Assembly: GCF_014200675.1 (NCBI RefSeq)
Contig: NZ_JACHCI010000015.1
Location: forward strand, 1-64,000
Origin: Janthinobacterium saanense
Lineage (GTDB): Bacteria; Pseudomonadota; Gammaproteobacteria; Burkholderiales; Burkholderiaceae_D
Direction: 5' to 3'
DNA: 64,000 nt
This document shows positions 34,783-43,486 of the stretch, piece after piece. The first letter of the stretch is position 1, and each line of letters opens with the position of its first letter. The position numbers and the translations under genes were made by a program. The notes beneath the pieces are model-generated. The model was given only the letters and a program-made list of their open reading frames with translations. It was not told the DNA's origin and did no database searches.

Positions 34783-36363
34783 ATGACTGCTATCTCCGCA
34801 CTCTCCAGCTGGAATACCACGTCCGCGCCGTCGTCCGGACTGGCTTCCAGCGCCAACCGGACGGATGCCTTCACGTCTTCTTCCTCTTTGGCGGGTTCGC
34901 CATCGACCATCGTTGCACTGAGCAAGGATGCCGATGGCCCCGTGATGGTGCCGTCGCCACCGGCGTGGGAGCGCGCACCGAGCGACGCTGTCAGCCGTGT
35001 CCTGTCGAAAAACATGAGCGCGTATGGCAGCGCGGGGCGCTTCAGCGGCCTGGGCGCTGCGCTGATGAGTCAATTCCAGGCGGGCGTGAGCAATTATTCG
35101 CAATCGGCGCAGCAATCGGCGCCGCGCGTGCAGGGCGCCACCTATGCAGGGATCACGGCGATTCCGCCCGGCGGCTTGCATGGCAACGGCGAAGACCAGA
35201 TGACGCTCAGCATCACCACCAAGAGCGGCGTGGAAGTCAAGCTGTCGCTCGATAGCCAGGGCGATGGCCTGGCGGTGCAGATGACGAGCAGCGGTGAGCT
35301 CAGCGATGAAGAGTCGAAGGCGCTGGCCGGCTTGTCGGATGCCTTCCAGAAAGCCATCGATGGCATGACACAGAGCACGCCCAAGCTCAATCTGGGCGGC
35401 TTGATGCAGTACGACCAGAATGTGCTGTCGTCCGTGAACCTGCACGCCCAGGTCAAGCTGCGGGGCGGCCAGGAAGGCGTGCAGACGCTCGATTTTCAGG
35501 CCGATGGCACGCAAAGAAAGATCAGCTTCAGCGGCGCGGCCGGTAATGTGGACGTGAAGGTCGACCCCGGCAAGGCAGTCGCGCTGGGCGGCAAGGACCA
35601 GCAGACCAAGGCCATGGCCAGCTACATGAAGCAGTTTGACCAGGCGGCCACGCGCGGCCATGGCGACGCCAATCTGATGGGCATGTTCAAGGATGCGTTC
35701 ACTGCATTGCACAGCAATACCAGCGCGCCAAAACCGGATTCCGCCTCCGCTACATCGGATAGCAAATGGCGGCTGTCGCCAGGCGACAAGTCCATCCTGA
35801 CGGGGCTGGCGGACTTCAGCGCCTCGGTATCGCAAACGGTGGCATACAGCAATCCCATGCGCTCCTCGGAAAAAGACACCTTTAATTATGAGGTGGCACA
35901 AAACACCAGCTTGTCCGGTAACCAGGACAACCGTTCGATCCGCCAGGAGCAGACCTCGAAGCTGAGCGCCAGCTACCACGAATCGCTGGTGCCGAATGTG
36001 CCACTCAAGCTGACCACCGATTCGGCATCGCAGAACTACACCTTCCACCAGATCGAGGATACGGCCAGCAGCGTGGCGCAAGTGGGCTACAAGGATGGCA
36101 AACTGGTGCGCGCCAGCCTGCAGCAATCGTCGAACCAGTCGGCCCAGGTCTTGAAATACTTCCTGGGCAAGCTGGAGTCGGACAAGACCACGCCAGGCGG
36201 CGGTTCTGTCCAGCGCGACCTGATGCCGATACTGGGACCATACAGGACGGGCGAGGTGGGCTTGAACGACGAGCAGAAAGACCAGCGGCGCCAGCAGGCA
36301 TTACTGAACCTGGGTGACGATGTGCTCTTGCAGTCTTATCCCGGGCAAGTGATCACCATGTAA
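34783..36363 (+). CDS. 526-residue protein of unknown function
   Basis: I do not recognise this protein. The N-terminal 80 residues are Ser/Ala/Pro-rich and look disordered, followed by a Gly/Ser-rich segment and a region (about 135-260) with LSITTKSGVEVKLSLDSQGD and VNLHAQVKLRGGQEGV strands alternating with a helical piece ALAGLSDAFQKAIDGM. The centre (about 280-350) is helical and Gln/Lys-rich; the C-terminus has TFHQIEDTASSVAQVGYKDG strands and a terminal helical stretch. No signal peptide, lipobox or membrane segment is visible. It stands alone between two permeases, with a strong terminator directly after its stop. The pattern could suit a surface or secreted structural protein, but this is a guess. 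Confidence 0.7.
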   Translation: MTAISALSSWNTTSAPSSGLASSANRTDAFTSSSSLAGSPSTIVALSKDADGPVMVPSPPAWERAPSDAVSRVLSKNMSAYGSAGRFSGLGAALMSQFQAGVSNYSQSAQQSAPRVQGATYAGITAIPPGGLHGNGEDQMTLSITTKSGVEVKLSLDSQGDGLAVQMTSSGELSDEESKALAGLSDAFQKAIDGMTQSTPKLNLGGLMQYDQNVLSSVNLHAQVKLRGGQEGVQTLDFQADGTQRKISFSGAAGNVDVKVDPGKAVALGGKDQQTKAMASYMKQFDQAATRGHGDANLMGMFKDAFTALHSNTSAPKPDSASATSDSKWRLSPGDKSILTGLADFSASVSQTVAYSNPMRSSEKDTFNYEVAQNTSLSGNQDNRSIRQEQTSKLSASYHESLVPNVPLKLTTDSASQNYTFHQIEDTASSVAQVGYKDGKLVRASLQQSSNQSAQVLKYFLGKLESDKTTPGGGSVQRDLMPILGPYRTGEVGLNDEQKDQRRQQALLNLGDDVLLQSYPGQVITM

Positions 36364-36401
36364 AAAACGGCCCGGCTTCTGGTGAAGACGGGCCGTTTTT
36401 T
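36362..36401. terminator. Bidirectional intrinsic terminator
   Basis: A 13-base stem (six A, then CGGCCCG, pairing with CGGGCCG then six T) around a 14-base loop lies right at the stop of the 526-residue gene and before the convergent AroP-like gene's stop. A/T tails flank both sides, so it can work on both strands. Confidence 0.85.
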
Positions 36402-36419
36402 ATGTGCGTCAGCTTGGTA

Positions 36420-37784
36420 TCAGTTCAAACGCTTGCTCTGCTTGATCCAGTAACCGAGGCCCAGCGCAGCCAGCCACACGGGAATCAGATACACGGAAAT
36501 ACGCAGGCCAGGTGTCAGATACATGATCACCAGGATGCCTGCCAAAAAGGCCAGGCACAGGTAGTTGGTGAAAGGGTAGCCCAGGCTCTGGAAGGCGGTG
36601 CTCTTGCCTTCGCGTTTTTTCTGCGCGCGGAAGCGCAGATGGATCCAGCTGATCATGGCCCAGTTGATGATCAGGGCCGACACCACCAGTCCCATCAGCA
36701 CTTCAAACGCTTCGCCCGGCATGAAATAATTGACCACCACGCAGGCGCCCGTCGCCAGCGCCGACACGCCCAGCGCCACCAGCGGCACGCCGCGGCGGTT
36801 CACCTGCAGCAGCGCGCGCGGCGCGTTGCCTTGCTTGGCGAGGCCAAACAGCATGCGCGTGTTGCAGTACACGCCGCTGTTGTACACGGACAGGGCAGCG
36901 GTCAGCACCACCACGTTCAGGGCGGTGGCCACCAGGTTGCTGTCGAGTGCATGGAAGATCAGCACAAAGGGACTGCCGCCCGTGACCACGTTTTGCCATG
37001 GATACAGCGACAGCAAAATGCCCAGCGCGCCGATGTAAAAAATCAGGATGCGGTAGATGGCCTGGTTGGTGGCGCGCGGAATCGAGGTGCCCGGGTCATC
37101 GGCTTCAGCGGCCGTGATGCCCACCAGTTCCAGGCCGCCAAACGAAAACATGATCACGGCCATGGCCATCACCAGGCCTTGCCAGCCATTCGGAAAAAAG
37201 CCGCCGTGCTGCCACAGATTGGCCACGCTGGCTTGCGGGCCGGCGTCGCCCGAGGCCAGCAGCCAGGCGCCAAAGATGATCATGCCGATGATGGCGACCA
37301 CCTTGATGATGGCGAACCAGAATTCCATCTCGCCAAACGCCTTCACGTTCAACAGGCTGATGGCGTTGATGAAGCCAAAGAAGACCAGCGCCGAGACCCA
37401 GGTCGGCACGTCCGGCCACCAGTACTGCACATAGATGCCGACGGCCGTCAGTTCGGCCATGCTGACCAGCACATACAGCACCCAGTAATTCCAGCCAGAG
37501 AGAAATCCCGGCAAGTGGCCGCAGTATTTGTCGGCAAAGTAGCTGAAGGAACCGGCCACCGGTTCATCGACCACCATCTCGCCCAGCTGGCGCATGATCA
37601 GAAAGGCGATCACCCCGGCGATGCCATAACCGAGCAGCACCGAAGGGCCGGCCATCTTGATGGTTTGCGCGATGCCGAGAAAGAGGCCGGTGCCGATGGC
37701 GCCGCCCAGCGCGATGAGCTGGATATGGCGGCTTTTCAGTCCCCGCTTGAGCTCATTGTGTTCAGTAATCCCGGCTGCCGTCAT
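36420..37784 (-). CDS. aroP: Aromatic amino acid permease, AroP-like
   Basis: The 454 residues form 12 membrane helices and closely follow AroP/PheP: GLKSRHIQLIALGGAIGTGL at the start, IMRQLGEMVVDEPVAGSFSY, GWNYWVLYVLVSMAELTAVG, FSFGGLELVGITAAEADDP, and YLIPVWLAALGLGYWIKQ at the end. AroP imports phenylalanine, tyrosine and tryptophan by proton symport across the inner membrane. Other members of the same AAT family (GABA, asparagine) share the motifs, so aromatic specificity is likely but not certain. Strong bidirectional terminator follows its stop. Confidence 0.87.
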   Translation of the reverse strand: MTAAGITEHNELKRGLKSRHIQLIALGGAIGTGLFLGIAQTIKMAGPSVLLGYGIAGVIAFLIMRQLGEMVVDEPVAGSFSYFADKYCGHLPGFLSGWNYWVLYVLVSMAELTAVGIYVQYWWPDVPTWVSALVFFGFINAISLLNVKAFGEMEFWFAIIKVVAIIGMIIFGAWLLASGDAGPQASVANLWQHGGFFPNGWQGLVMAMAVIMFSFGGLELVGITAAEADDPGTSIPRATNQAIYRILIFYIGALGILLSLYPWQNVVTGGSPFVLIFHALDSNLVATALNVVVLTAALSVYNSGVYCNTRMLFGLAKQGNAPRALLQVNRRGVPLVALGVSALATGACVVVNYFMPGEAFEVLMGLVVSALIINWAMISWIHLRFRAQKKREGKSTAFQSLGYPFTNYLCLAFLAGILVIMYLTPGLRISVYLIPVWLAALGLGYWIKQSKRLN

Positions 37785-37955
37785 ATAGTTTTGTCCTGAT
37801 TCGCGGTGGTAAGGCCAGTGATTCTAATGCAAGAGCGTGGAAAGCAGCAGGGAAATGCATGTTGCACTGCGGTGTGTTGTATCCATTCCTACTCCCTGTA
37901 TGATTTGCCTGCAGGGCGCGCTTTGGCGCTCACGTCTTGGACCAGGGAGAGTTGG

Positions 37956-38654
37956 ATGAATGCAGCGCAGCGCAGCCATATGCAAGGCATAGGCCTGGGC
38001 TTTTTGGCCGGTTATGTCGATACCCTGGGTTTCGTAGCCCTGTTCGGCCTGTTCACGGCCCATGTGACGGGTAACTTCGTGCTGATAGGCGCCATCCTGG
38101 CCAAGGATGCCCATGGTTCGATCGCCTTGAAGCTGCTGGCTTTTCCCGCTTTTATACTCGGCGTGGCGGCGGCGCGGCTGCTGACGGTGGCGGCGGAACG
38201 GCGCGGTGGCGGGGTCTTGCGCCTGGCGCTGCTGATGGAATGGGTGCTGCTGGCCGGTTGCATGGTCTGCGGCATGCTGGCCGGGCCCTTGACGGCAATG
38301 ACGCAGGCCGATGCGCTGGCGATGGCGGCCGGCTTGTTGGCTGCAACTGCCATGGGCTCGCACAGCGCGATCAGCCGCTTGCAGCTTTCCCATCTGGCGC
38401 CGACTTCCATGATGACGGGGAATGTGACGCAACTGGTGATCGACACGGTCGACGTGCTGCGCGGCGCGGGCGATGCCACCACGCGCGCGCGTTGCGTCAA
38501 GTGTTTATGGCCCCTGCTGGGTTTTGCGGCAGGCGCCGGCATTGCGGCCTTCGCCTACCTGGCGCTGGGCTTTGCCGCGCTGGCCGTGCCGCTGGTCATA
38601 CTGGCCCTGCTGATTGCGATGGAGCCTGCGCGCAGCAAAGCTACAGCGGTTTAG
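37956..38654 (+). CDS. DUF1275 (YoaK) family membrane protein
   Basis: The 232 residues form about six membrane helices and match YoaK/DUF1275: GLGFLAGYVDTLGFVALFGL, then FTAHVTGNFVLIGAILAKD. Function of the family is unknown. AGGGAGA lies just before the ATG at 37956; upstream in-frame starts have no family sequence. Its stop overlaps the convergent NmrA gene's stop by two bases (TTAG). Confidence 0.85.
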   Translation: MNAAQRSHMQGIGLGFLAGYVDTLGFVALFGLFTAHVTGNFVLIGAILAKDAHGSIALKLLAFPAFILGVAAARLLTVAAERRGGGVLRLALLMEWVLLAGCMVCGMLAGPLTAMTQADALAMAAGLLAATAMGSHSAISRLQLSHLAPTSMMTGNVTQLVIDTVDVLRGAGDATTRARCVKCLWPLLGFAAGAGIAAFAYLALGFAALAVPLVILALLIAMEPARSKATAV

Positions 38655-39508
38655 ACTTGCTGTTGCAGCAGTTCCTGCAGCACCGTTTCCAGCCCGATCC
38701 GGCCCTTGACGGTGCTGTGCTCAAAGCTGATCCAGCCTTCGTTGAAGCCGTCGACCATGCGCATGCGCGGCGTGGGATTGAGCATGCTCTGGGCGTGCAG
38801 GCGTGCTTCCCAGCTGTCGCGCGGCACCGCCCGCGCAGTCACCTCGCGGCCTATCAATCGGCCCAGGGTGGCGGCGATATCGTCCGGCGACACGGTCTGC
38901 GGGCCTTCCAGTTCCACCACGCGCTTGCCTTGCCATGTCTGCTGCAGCAGTTGCGCCGCCGTAGTACCCACGTCACGGGTGGCGACCATGGGAATGCGGC
39001 GCGAGGTTGGCTGCAGCATGCTGTCGATGCGGCCATCGCTGCGCGCGCCGGGAATATCCCAGACGCTGTTTTCCATGAACCAGGCGGCGCGCAAAAAGGT
39101 GATGGGCATGGGCAGCTCGCCCAATGTGCGTTCCATATTGCTCAATTGCGTCAGCAGGTTGCGTTCGGTGGCTTGTGCGCCGACGGTAGACAGGCAGACC
39201 ACCCGCTGCGGCTGGGCCACGCGCAGGGCAGTGTCGAGCGCGGTGATGACGGCGCGCGATTCGGCAAAGTCGGGTGAAGGATCGAAGGTGGGCGGCAGCA
39301 GCACGAACACGGCTTGCGTGCCTGCGAATGCCTGCGTCAAGGCCTGCGCGTCGTCCATGTCGGCGATGGCGATCTCGCAGCCCGCCGCCTTCCATGGTGC
39401 GGCTTTGGCCGCGTCGCGCAGCACGGCGCGTACGGGCAAGCCGGCGGCCAGCAAGCTGCGGGCGACGGCGCCGCCGACTTTTCCAGTGATTCCTGTGATG
39501 GCGTACAT
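38651..39508 (-). CDS. NmrA family NAD(P)-binding protein
   Basis: The 285 residues are an atypical short-chain-dehydrogenase with Rossmann motif AITGITGKVGGAVARSLLAA at the N-terminus, typical of NmrA/quinone-oxidoreductase-like proteins, and FLRAAWFMEN, followed by a helical C-terminus. Such proteins sense NAD(P) ratio or reduce quinone-type substrates; the substrate is not evident. AAAGGA precedes the ATG at 39508; a second in-frame ATG at 39532 lacks a site. It is divergent from the LysR gene at 39638, which probably regulates it. Confidence 0.85.
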   Translation of the reverse strand: MYAITGITGKVGGAVARSLLAAGLPVRAVLRDAAKAAPWKAAGCEIAIADMDDAQALTQAFAGTQAVFVLLPPTFDPSPDFAESRAVITALDTALRVAQPQRVVCLSTVGAQATERNLLTQLSNMERTLGELPMPITFLRAAWFMENSVWDIPGARSDGRIDSMLQPTSRRIPMVATRDVGTTAAQLLQQTWQGKRVVELEGPQTVSPDDIAATLGRLIGREVTARAVPRDSWEARLHAQSMLNPTPRMRMVDGFNEGWISFEHSTVKGRIGLETVLQELLQQQV

Positions 39509-39637
39509 GATGGTTTTCCTTTGTGTGTTCATTAATAAGTGAAGCAGCGTGTAGCCATTGTGCGGCAGGCTGTTTCTTTTTTCGATAACATGGATGGCAT
39601 TAGATTCATGCTGATTGCGCACTAATGGAGGATGGAA

Positions 39638-40549
39638 ATGCGGGGCTTTGACGAACGATTGTTAAATGGCATGGGCGTGTTTGTGGCGATCGTCGATGCA
39701 GGCAGCCTGGCGGCCGCCGGCGATCAGCTGGGCATGTCGCCGCCCGGCGTGAGCCGCGCGCTGGCCCGGCTCGAGGGCAAGCTGGGCATACGGCTGTTCG
39801 ACCGCACCACGCGCAAGATATCGCTGACCGATGAAGGCCGGCGCTTTCACGCCCAGGTGACACCGCTGATCGCGGGGCTGGAAGAGGCGGCAGCTACGGC
39901 GTCAAGCAGCGCCACGGCCGTGCGCGGGCGGCTGCGCGTGAATGTGGACCCGTTTTTTTCGCGCCTGGTGCTGGGGCCGCAGCTGGAAGCGTTCATGGTG
40001 GCCCACCCGCAATTGCAGCTGGAACTGATCACGCGCGACCAGTTGGGCGACATGGTGGGCGATGGCATCGACCTGGCCCTGCGCTTTGGCTCGCCCAGGG
40101 AATCGAGCCTGGTGGCCCGCAAGCTGCTCGAAACGCGGGTGCTGACGGTGGCTTCACCGGCTTATCTGCAGCGCAAAGGCCGGCCGTTCTCGCCCGAGGA
40201 ACTGGCCAGTGGCGGCCATGAGCTGATCGATTTTCGCGATCCACAAACGGGCCGGCCATTTCCCTGGGAATTTCACCGCAAGCGCAAGCGCATCACCATC
40301 GATACGCCGGGCCGCTTGCTGCTGAACGATGCAGGCACCTTGCTCAGCGCCTGCCTGGCCGGTTATGGCGTGGCGCAGATCATGCTGCTGGGCAGCGAAG
40401 CGCTGCTGGAAGAGGGCAAGCTGGTCGAGCTGTTTTCCGACTGGCCCGACGAGCATTTCCCGCTGTATGCGCTGCATCCGTCACGCCACCATCCACCGGC
40501 CAAGACGCGCGCCTTCCTCGATTTTGTCATGGCGCTGCTGGCGCCTTGA
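39638..40549 (+). CDS. LysR family transcriptional regulator
   Basis: The 303 residues have the LysR HTH (LLNGMGVFVAIVDAGSLAAA; SPPGVSRALARLEGKLGIRL) and effector domain. ATG at 39638 has GGAGG spaced seven bases upstream; ATG at 39632 is too close to it. It is divergent from the NmrA-family gene, so is its probable regulator. The 3' end overlaps the convergent thioesterase gene by 23 bases. Confidence 0.9.
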   Translation: MRGFDERLLNGMGVFVAIVDAGSLAAAGDQLGMSPPGVSRALARLEGKLGIRLFDRTTRKISLTDEGRRFHAQVTPLIAGLEEAAATASSSATAVRGRLRVNVDPFFSRLVLGPQLEAFMVAHPQLQLELITRDQLGDMVGDGIDLALRFGSPRESSLVARKLLETRVLTVASPAYLQRKGRPFSPEELASGGHELIDFRDPQTGRPFPWEFHRKRKRITIDTPGRLLLNDAGTLLSACLAGYGVAQIMLLGSEALLEEGKLVELFSDWPDEHFPLYALHPSRHHPPAKTRAFLDFVMALLAP

Positions 40550-40985
40550 GCTGGTTTGTGACGGTGGCCGGCTCGTACACGGCCAGGAACTCAGCCGGCA
40601 TGCGGCGTGCGCGGCCGCTGCTCAATTCGATGCACACCAGTTCCCAGCGCCCGCGCACTACCGTGGCGCCGTCGCTGTTGCGTATCAGCTGGAAGCGCCG
40701 CTCCATGCTCAGCTTGCCATCGCTGGCGCACAGCCAGGTGGCCAGCGTCAGGGGTTCACCAGCACGCGTGGGTAGCAGATAATCGTATTCGCCACGGCGG
40801 ATGGCCATGGCGCGGTCCAGGCGGCGGTAATCGTCGAGGTCCAGCCCCAGCGCCGCCGAATGGTGCCAACCGATATGCTCGCACCAGCGCATATAGACGG
40901 CGTTATTCGTATGCTGCAAGCCGTCGATATCGTCCGGCTGCGGCGTCACGTCCAGGGTGTGCGGGTGCGGATAATCCCAGTTCAA
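40527..40985 (-). CDS. Acyl-CoA thioesterase (hotdog fold, 4HBT-like)
   Basis: The 152 residues are a single hotdog domain: the family start NWDYPHPHTLDVTPQPDDID, active-site helix QHTNNAVYMRWCEHIGWHHS, and strands TLATWLCASDGKLSMERRF. Members hydrolyse short acyl-CoA or 4-hydroxybenzoyl-CoA. It starts with TTG at 40985 overlapping the upstream stop (TTGA), so it is coupled to the UPF0303 gene; the next ATG would remove the active-site helix. Its 3' end overlaps the LysR gene. Confidence 0.82.
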   Translation of the reverse strand: MNWDYPHPHTLDVTPQPDDIDGLQHTNNAVYMRWCEHIGWHHSAALGLDLDDYRRLDRAMAIRRGEYDYLLPTRAGEPLTLATWLCASDGKLSMERRFQLIRNSDGATVVRGRWELVCIELSSGRARRMPAEFLAVYEPATVTNQLKAPAAP

Positions 40986-41464
40986 GATGATTCCTGCGCC
41001 GCCAGCTGCGCCTGCAGTGCGGCGACGATCAGCGCATGGTCGTCCGCCTGCGCCAGGCCCGACACGCTGACCGTACCCACCAGGCCCACGCCGCGTATTA
41101 GCAGGGGGAAGGCGCCGCCGTGGCCTGCAAACTCCACGTCGTCCAGGTATTTCACGTCTTCAAACGCGGCGCCCCGGTTTTTATAATAAATGCCCATGTA
41201 ATAGGAGCTGCGGCAGTAGCGGTTGACGGTATTGTTCTTGCGGCGTATCCAGTCGGCCTGGTCTGGCGTGGTGCCCGGCATGGCGTAGTGGAACAGCACC
41301 TGGCTATTCCTCGTGATATTGACGACGACCGCCTTGCCGCGCCGTCGCACTTCCTCGACGATCCACAAGCCCACGGCCAGCGCCGTGTCGTTGTCGAAGT
41401 GGCTAAATTGCAGGGTTTCCTCCTGCTGCGCCAGGGTGTTGAGTAATTCCGCGTAGTTGTCCAT
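40982..41464 (-). CDS. UPF0303 / haem-degrading-domain family protein
   Basis: The 160 residues match the UPF0303 (DUF336/GlcG-like) family: LNTLAQQEETLQFSHFDND, ALAVGLWIVEEVRRRGKAVV, GHGGAFPLLIRGVGLVGTVS. Members bind small ligands or haem; enzymatic role is not settled. The ATG at 41464 begins the family homology; the frame runs much further upstream as non-coding sequence. It is the first gene of a two-gene unit with the thioesterase and is divergent from AlkB. Confidence 0.82.
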   Translation of the reverse strand: MDNYAELLNTLAQQEETLQFSHFDNDTALAVGLWIVEEVRRRGKAVVVNITRNSQVLFHYAMPGTTPDQADWIRRKNNTVNRYCRSSYYMGIYYKNRGAAFEDVKYLDDVEFAGHGGAFPLLIRGVGLVGTVSVSGLAQADDHALIVAALQAQLAAQESS

Positions 41465-41530
41465 TGCCGTATCGTTAAAGTGGGTGATAGCGTTACTGTA
41501 GCTTAAAGCAGCGGCGCTGCCCACGCTACA

Positions 41531-42202
41531 ATGGCGCTCATGAATTTCTCCCTGTTCGACGATGACGATCTGCCGCCCAGCGGGCCGCAGCCTTTGGCGC
41601 CCGATACCATGGGCGCGACCTTGCTGCGCGGCTTTGCGCTGCCGCAGGTGGCCAGCCTCCTGGCGGCGATCAATGAGGTAACAGCAGCGGCGCCGCTGCG
41701 CCATATGGCCACGCCCGGCGGCTTGCGCATGTCGGTCGCCATGACGAATTGCGGGCCCTTGGGCTGGGTCACGGATGGCCGTGGTTACCGCTATGCGCGG
41801 CAAGACCCGGCCAGCGGCTTGCCCTGGCCGGCCATGCCCGCTGTTTTCCAGGCGCTGGCCTGCGAGGCGGCGCAGGCGGCCGGTTTCCCCGGCTTCGTGC
41901 CCGACGCCTGCCTGATCAACCGCTATGAAGCCGGCGCACGCATGGCGCTGCACCAGGACAAGGATGAAAGCGATTTCGACGCCCCCATCGTTTCCGTCTC
42001 GCTGGGTTTGCCGGCCACCTTTTTGTTCGGTGGCGCGGCCCGTGCCGACAAGGCGGCCCGCATACCGTTATTCCATGGCGACGTGGTGGTGTGGGGCGGC
42101 GCCGACCGCTTGCGCTACCACGGCGTGGCGCCCTTGAAGGACGGTCAGCATGCGCTGCTGGGGGCGCAACGCATTAATCTGACGTTCCGCAAGGCGCGCT
42201 AA
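41531..42202 (+). CDS. alkB: DNA oxidative demethylase AlkB
   Basis: The 223 residues are an AlkB-type Fe(II)/2-oxoglutarate dioxygenase that repairs N1-methyladenine and N3-methylcytosine in DNA. Iron ligands His141, Asp143 and His197 are visible (HQDKDE, YHGV), the 2-oxoglutarate-binding Arg residues are Arg214 and Arg220 in RINLTFRKA, and the lid carries MTNCGPLGW. The C-terminus matches AlkB exactly. ATG at 41531 and ATG at 41540 are both possible. It overlaps the convergent hydrolase gene by 29 bases and is divergent from the UPF0303 gene. Confidence 0.92.
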   Translation: MALMNFSLFDDDDLPPSGPQPLAPDTMGATLLRGFALPQVASLLAAINEVTAAAPLRHMATPGGLRMSVAMTNCGPLGWVTDGRGYRYARQDPASGLPWPAMPAVFQALACEAAQAAGFPGFVPDACLINRYEAGARMALHQDKDESDFDAPIVSVSLGLPATFLFGGAARADKAARIPLFHGDVVVWGGADRLRYHGVAPLKDGQHALLGAQRINLTFRKAR

Positions 42203-43463
42203 GGCGCCGGTCCAGCTCGACGATGCTCTGGTACAGCACGCGGGCGCCGTCCAGCAACTGGGCCGGTTCTATCCATTCTTCGGGGCAGTGGCTGCGCCCG
42301 CCCAGGCAGGGAATGAAGATCATGCCGACGGGGCCGGTGGGCGCCACATACACGGCGTCGTGGCCGGCGCCGCTGGGCATGCGCATGCTGGCGTAGCCCA
42401 GTCGGGCCGCCGCGCCATCGATGGCGTCCATCACCAGCGGCGCACAATCGGTGGGTTTCGAGCGGCTGACGGTCGACATGTCCACCGTCAGGCGCAGTTG
42501 CAGCAAGCCAGCGGCCACTTCCGCCATCAGCGCTTCGGGGAAGGTGTCGAGCACGCCAGCGTTCTCGCTGCGCACTTCCATCATCATTTCCACCATGCCC
42601 GGCACGGCGTTCGAGGCGTTGGGCGTGAGCGACAGGCGGCCGATGGTCGCCACCACATAATGCGGTTTGCCCGACAGCGCGGCGGCGCGGCGGTTGGCCG
42701 CATCGATGATGCGCGCCGCGCCCACCAGCGCATCCTTGCGGATATCCATCGGCGTCGTGCCCGCGTGGTCGGGCTGGCCCCGCACGACGAGCGATACGCG
42801 GCGGATGCCGACGATATTGGTGACCGTGCCAATTGGCAGGCCACGCGTTTCCAGCACCGGGCCTTGCTCGATATGCAGTTCGACAAAGGCCGCCGTACTG
42901 CCCGCCGCGCGCAGCGGCGCATCCAATCGCTCCGGGTTGCAGCCTATCTTGCGCATGCCTTCGGCCAGGCTTTCGCCTTCGGGATTGCGCGCGGCCAGCA
43001 TGTCGGGCGGCAGCGCGCCGGAAAAAGCGCGGCTGCCGATGCAGGAAATGCCGTAATCGCTGGGTTCCTCGGACAGGAAATCGATCACTTCGAACGGATG
43101 TTCCAAGGCGACGCCCTGTTCATGCAGGGTGCGCGCCACCTCGATGCCGGCCAGCACGCCGATGATGCCGTCGAAGCGCCCGCCCATCATCACCGTGTCG
43201 CAGTGCGAACCCGTCACCAGCGGTGGGCGCGGCGTGGCGCCAGCACGCGCAGGCAGGCGGCCCACCAGGTTGCCGCCATCGTCCTGATGCACCTGCATGC
43301 CGGCGGCGAGGAATTCTTCGCGCAGCCAGGCGCGCGCTTCGAGGAACAAGGGAGAAAAGGCGCGCCGCGTCCATGGCACGCCGGGCAAGGTCATGCGCGA
43401 CAGGGTTTCCACGCGGGCCCACAGGCGCTCGGCGTTCAGGGGCGGGAAGGGGATGCTATTCAT
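42174..43463 (-). CDS. N-carbamoyl-L-amino-acid hydrolase (M20 family), candidate N-carbamoylglutamate amidohydrolase
   Basis: The 429 residues match the M20 carbamoylase/allantoate amidohydrolase family with metal site HCDTVMMGGRFDGIIGVLAG, the Glu-Glu in SEEPSDYG, His in ELHIEQGPVLE and the late His in SGAGHDAVY. These enzymes hydrolyse N-carbamoyl amino acids or allantoate/ureidoglycine. With a cyclic amidohydrolase 23 bases upstream on the same strand and the thiohydantoin genes divergent, the best fit is N-carbamoylglutamate (or a similar carbamoyl acid) as substrate. It overlaps AlkB convergently. It would be the last enzyme of the proposed pathway, giving glutamate, CO2 and ammonia. 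Confidence 0.9.
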   Translation of the reverse strand: MNSIPFPPLNAERLWARVETLSRMTLPGVPWTRRAFSPLFLEARAWLREEFLAAGMQVHQDDGGNLVGRLPARAGATPRPPLVTGSHCDTVMMGGRFDGIIGVLAGIEVARTLHEQGVALEHPFEVIDFLSEEPSDYGISCIGSRAFSGALPPDMLAARNPEGESLAEGMRKIGCNPERLDAPLRAAGSTAAFVELHIEQGPVLETRGLPIGTVTNIVGIRRVSLVVRGQPDHAGTTPMDIRKDALVGAARIIDAANRRAAALSGKPHYVVATIGRLSLTPNASNAVPGMVEMMMEVRSENAGVLDTFPEALMAEVAAGLLQLRLTVDMSTVSRSKPTDCAPLVMDAIDGAAARLGYASMRMPSGAGHDAVYVAPTGPVGMIFIPCLGGRSHCPEEWIEPAQLLDGARVLYQSIVELDRRLSAPCGTSD

Positions 43464-43486
43464 ATGGGCTCTTGATATTAGGATGT

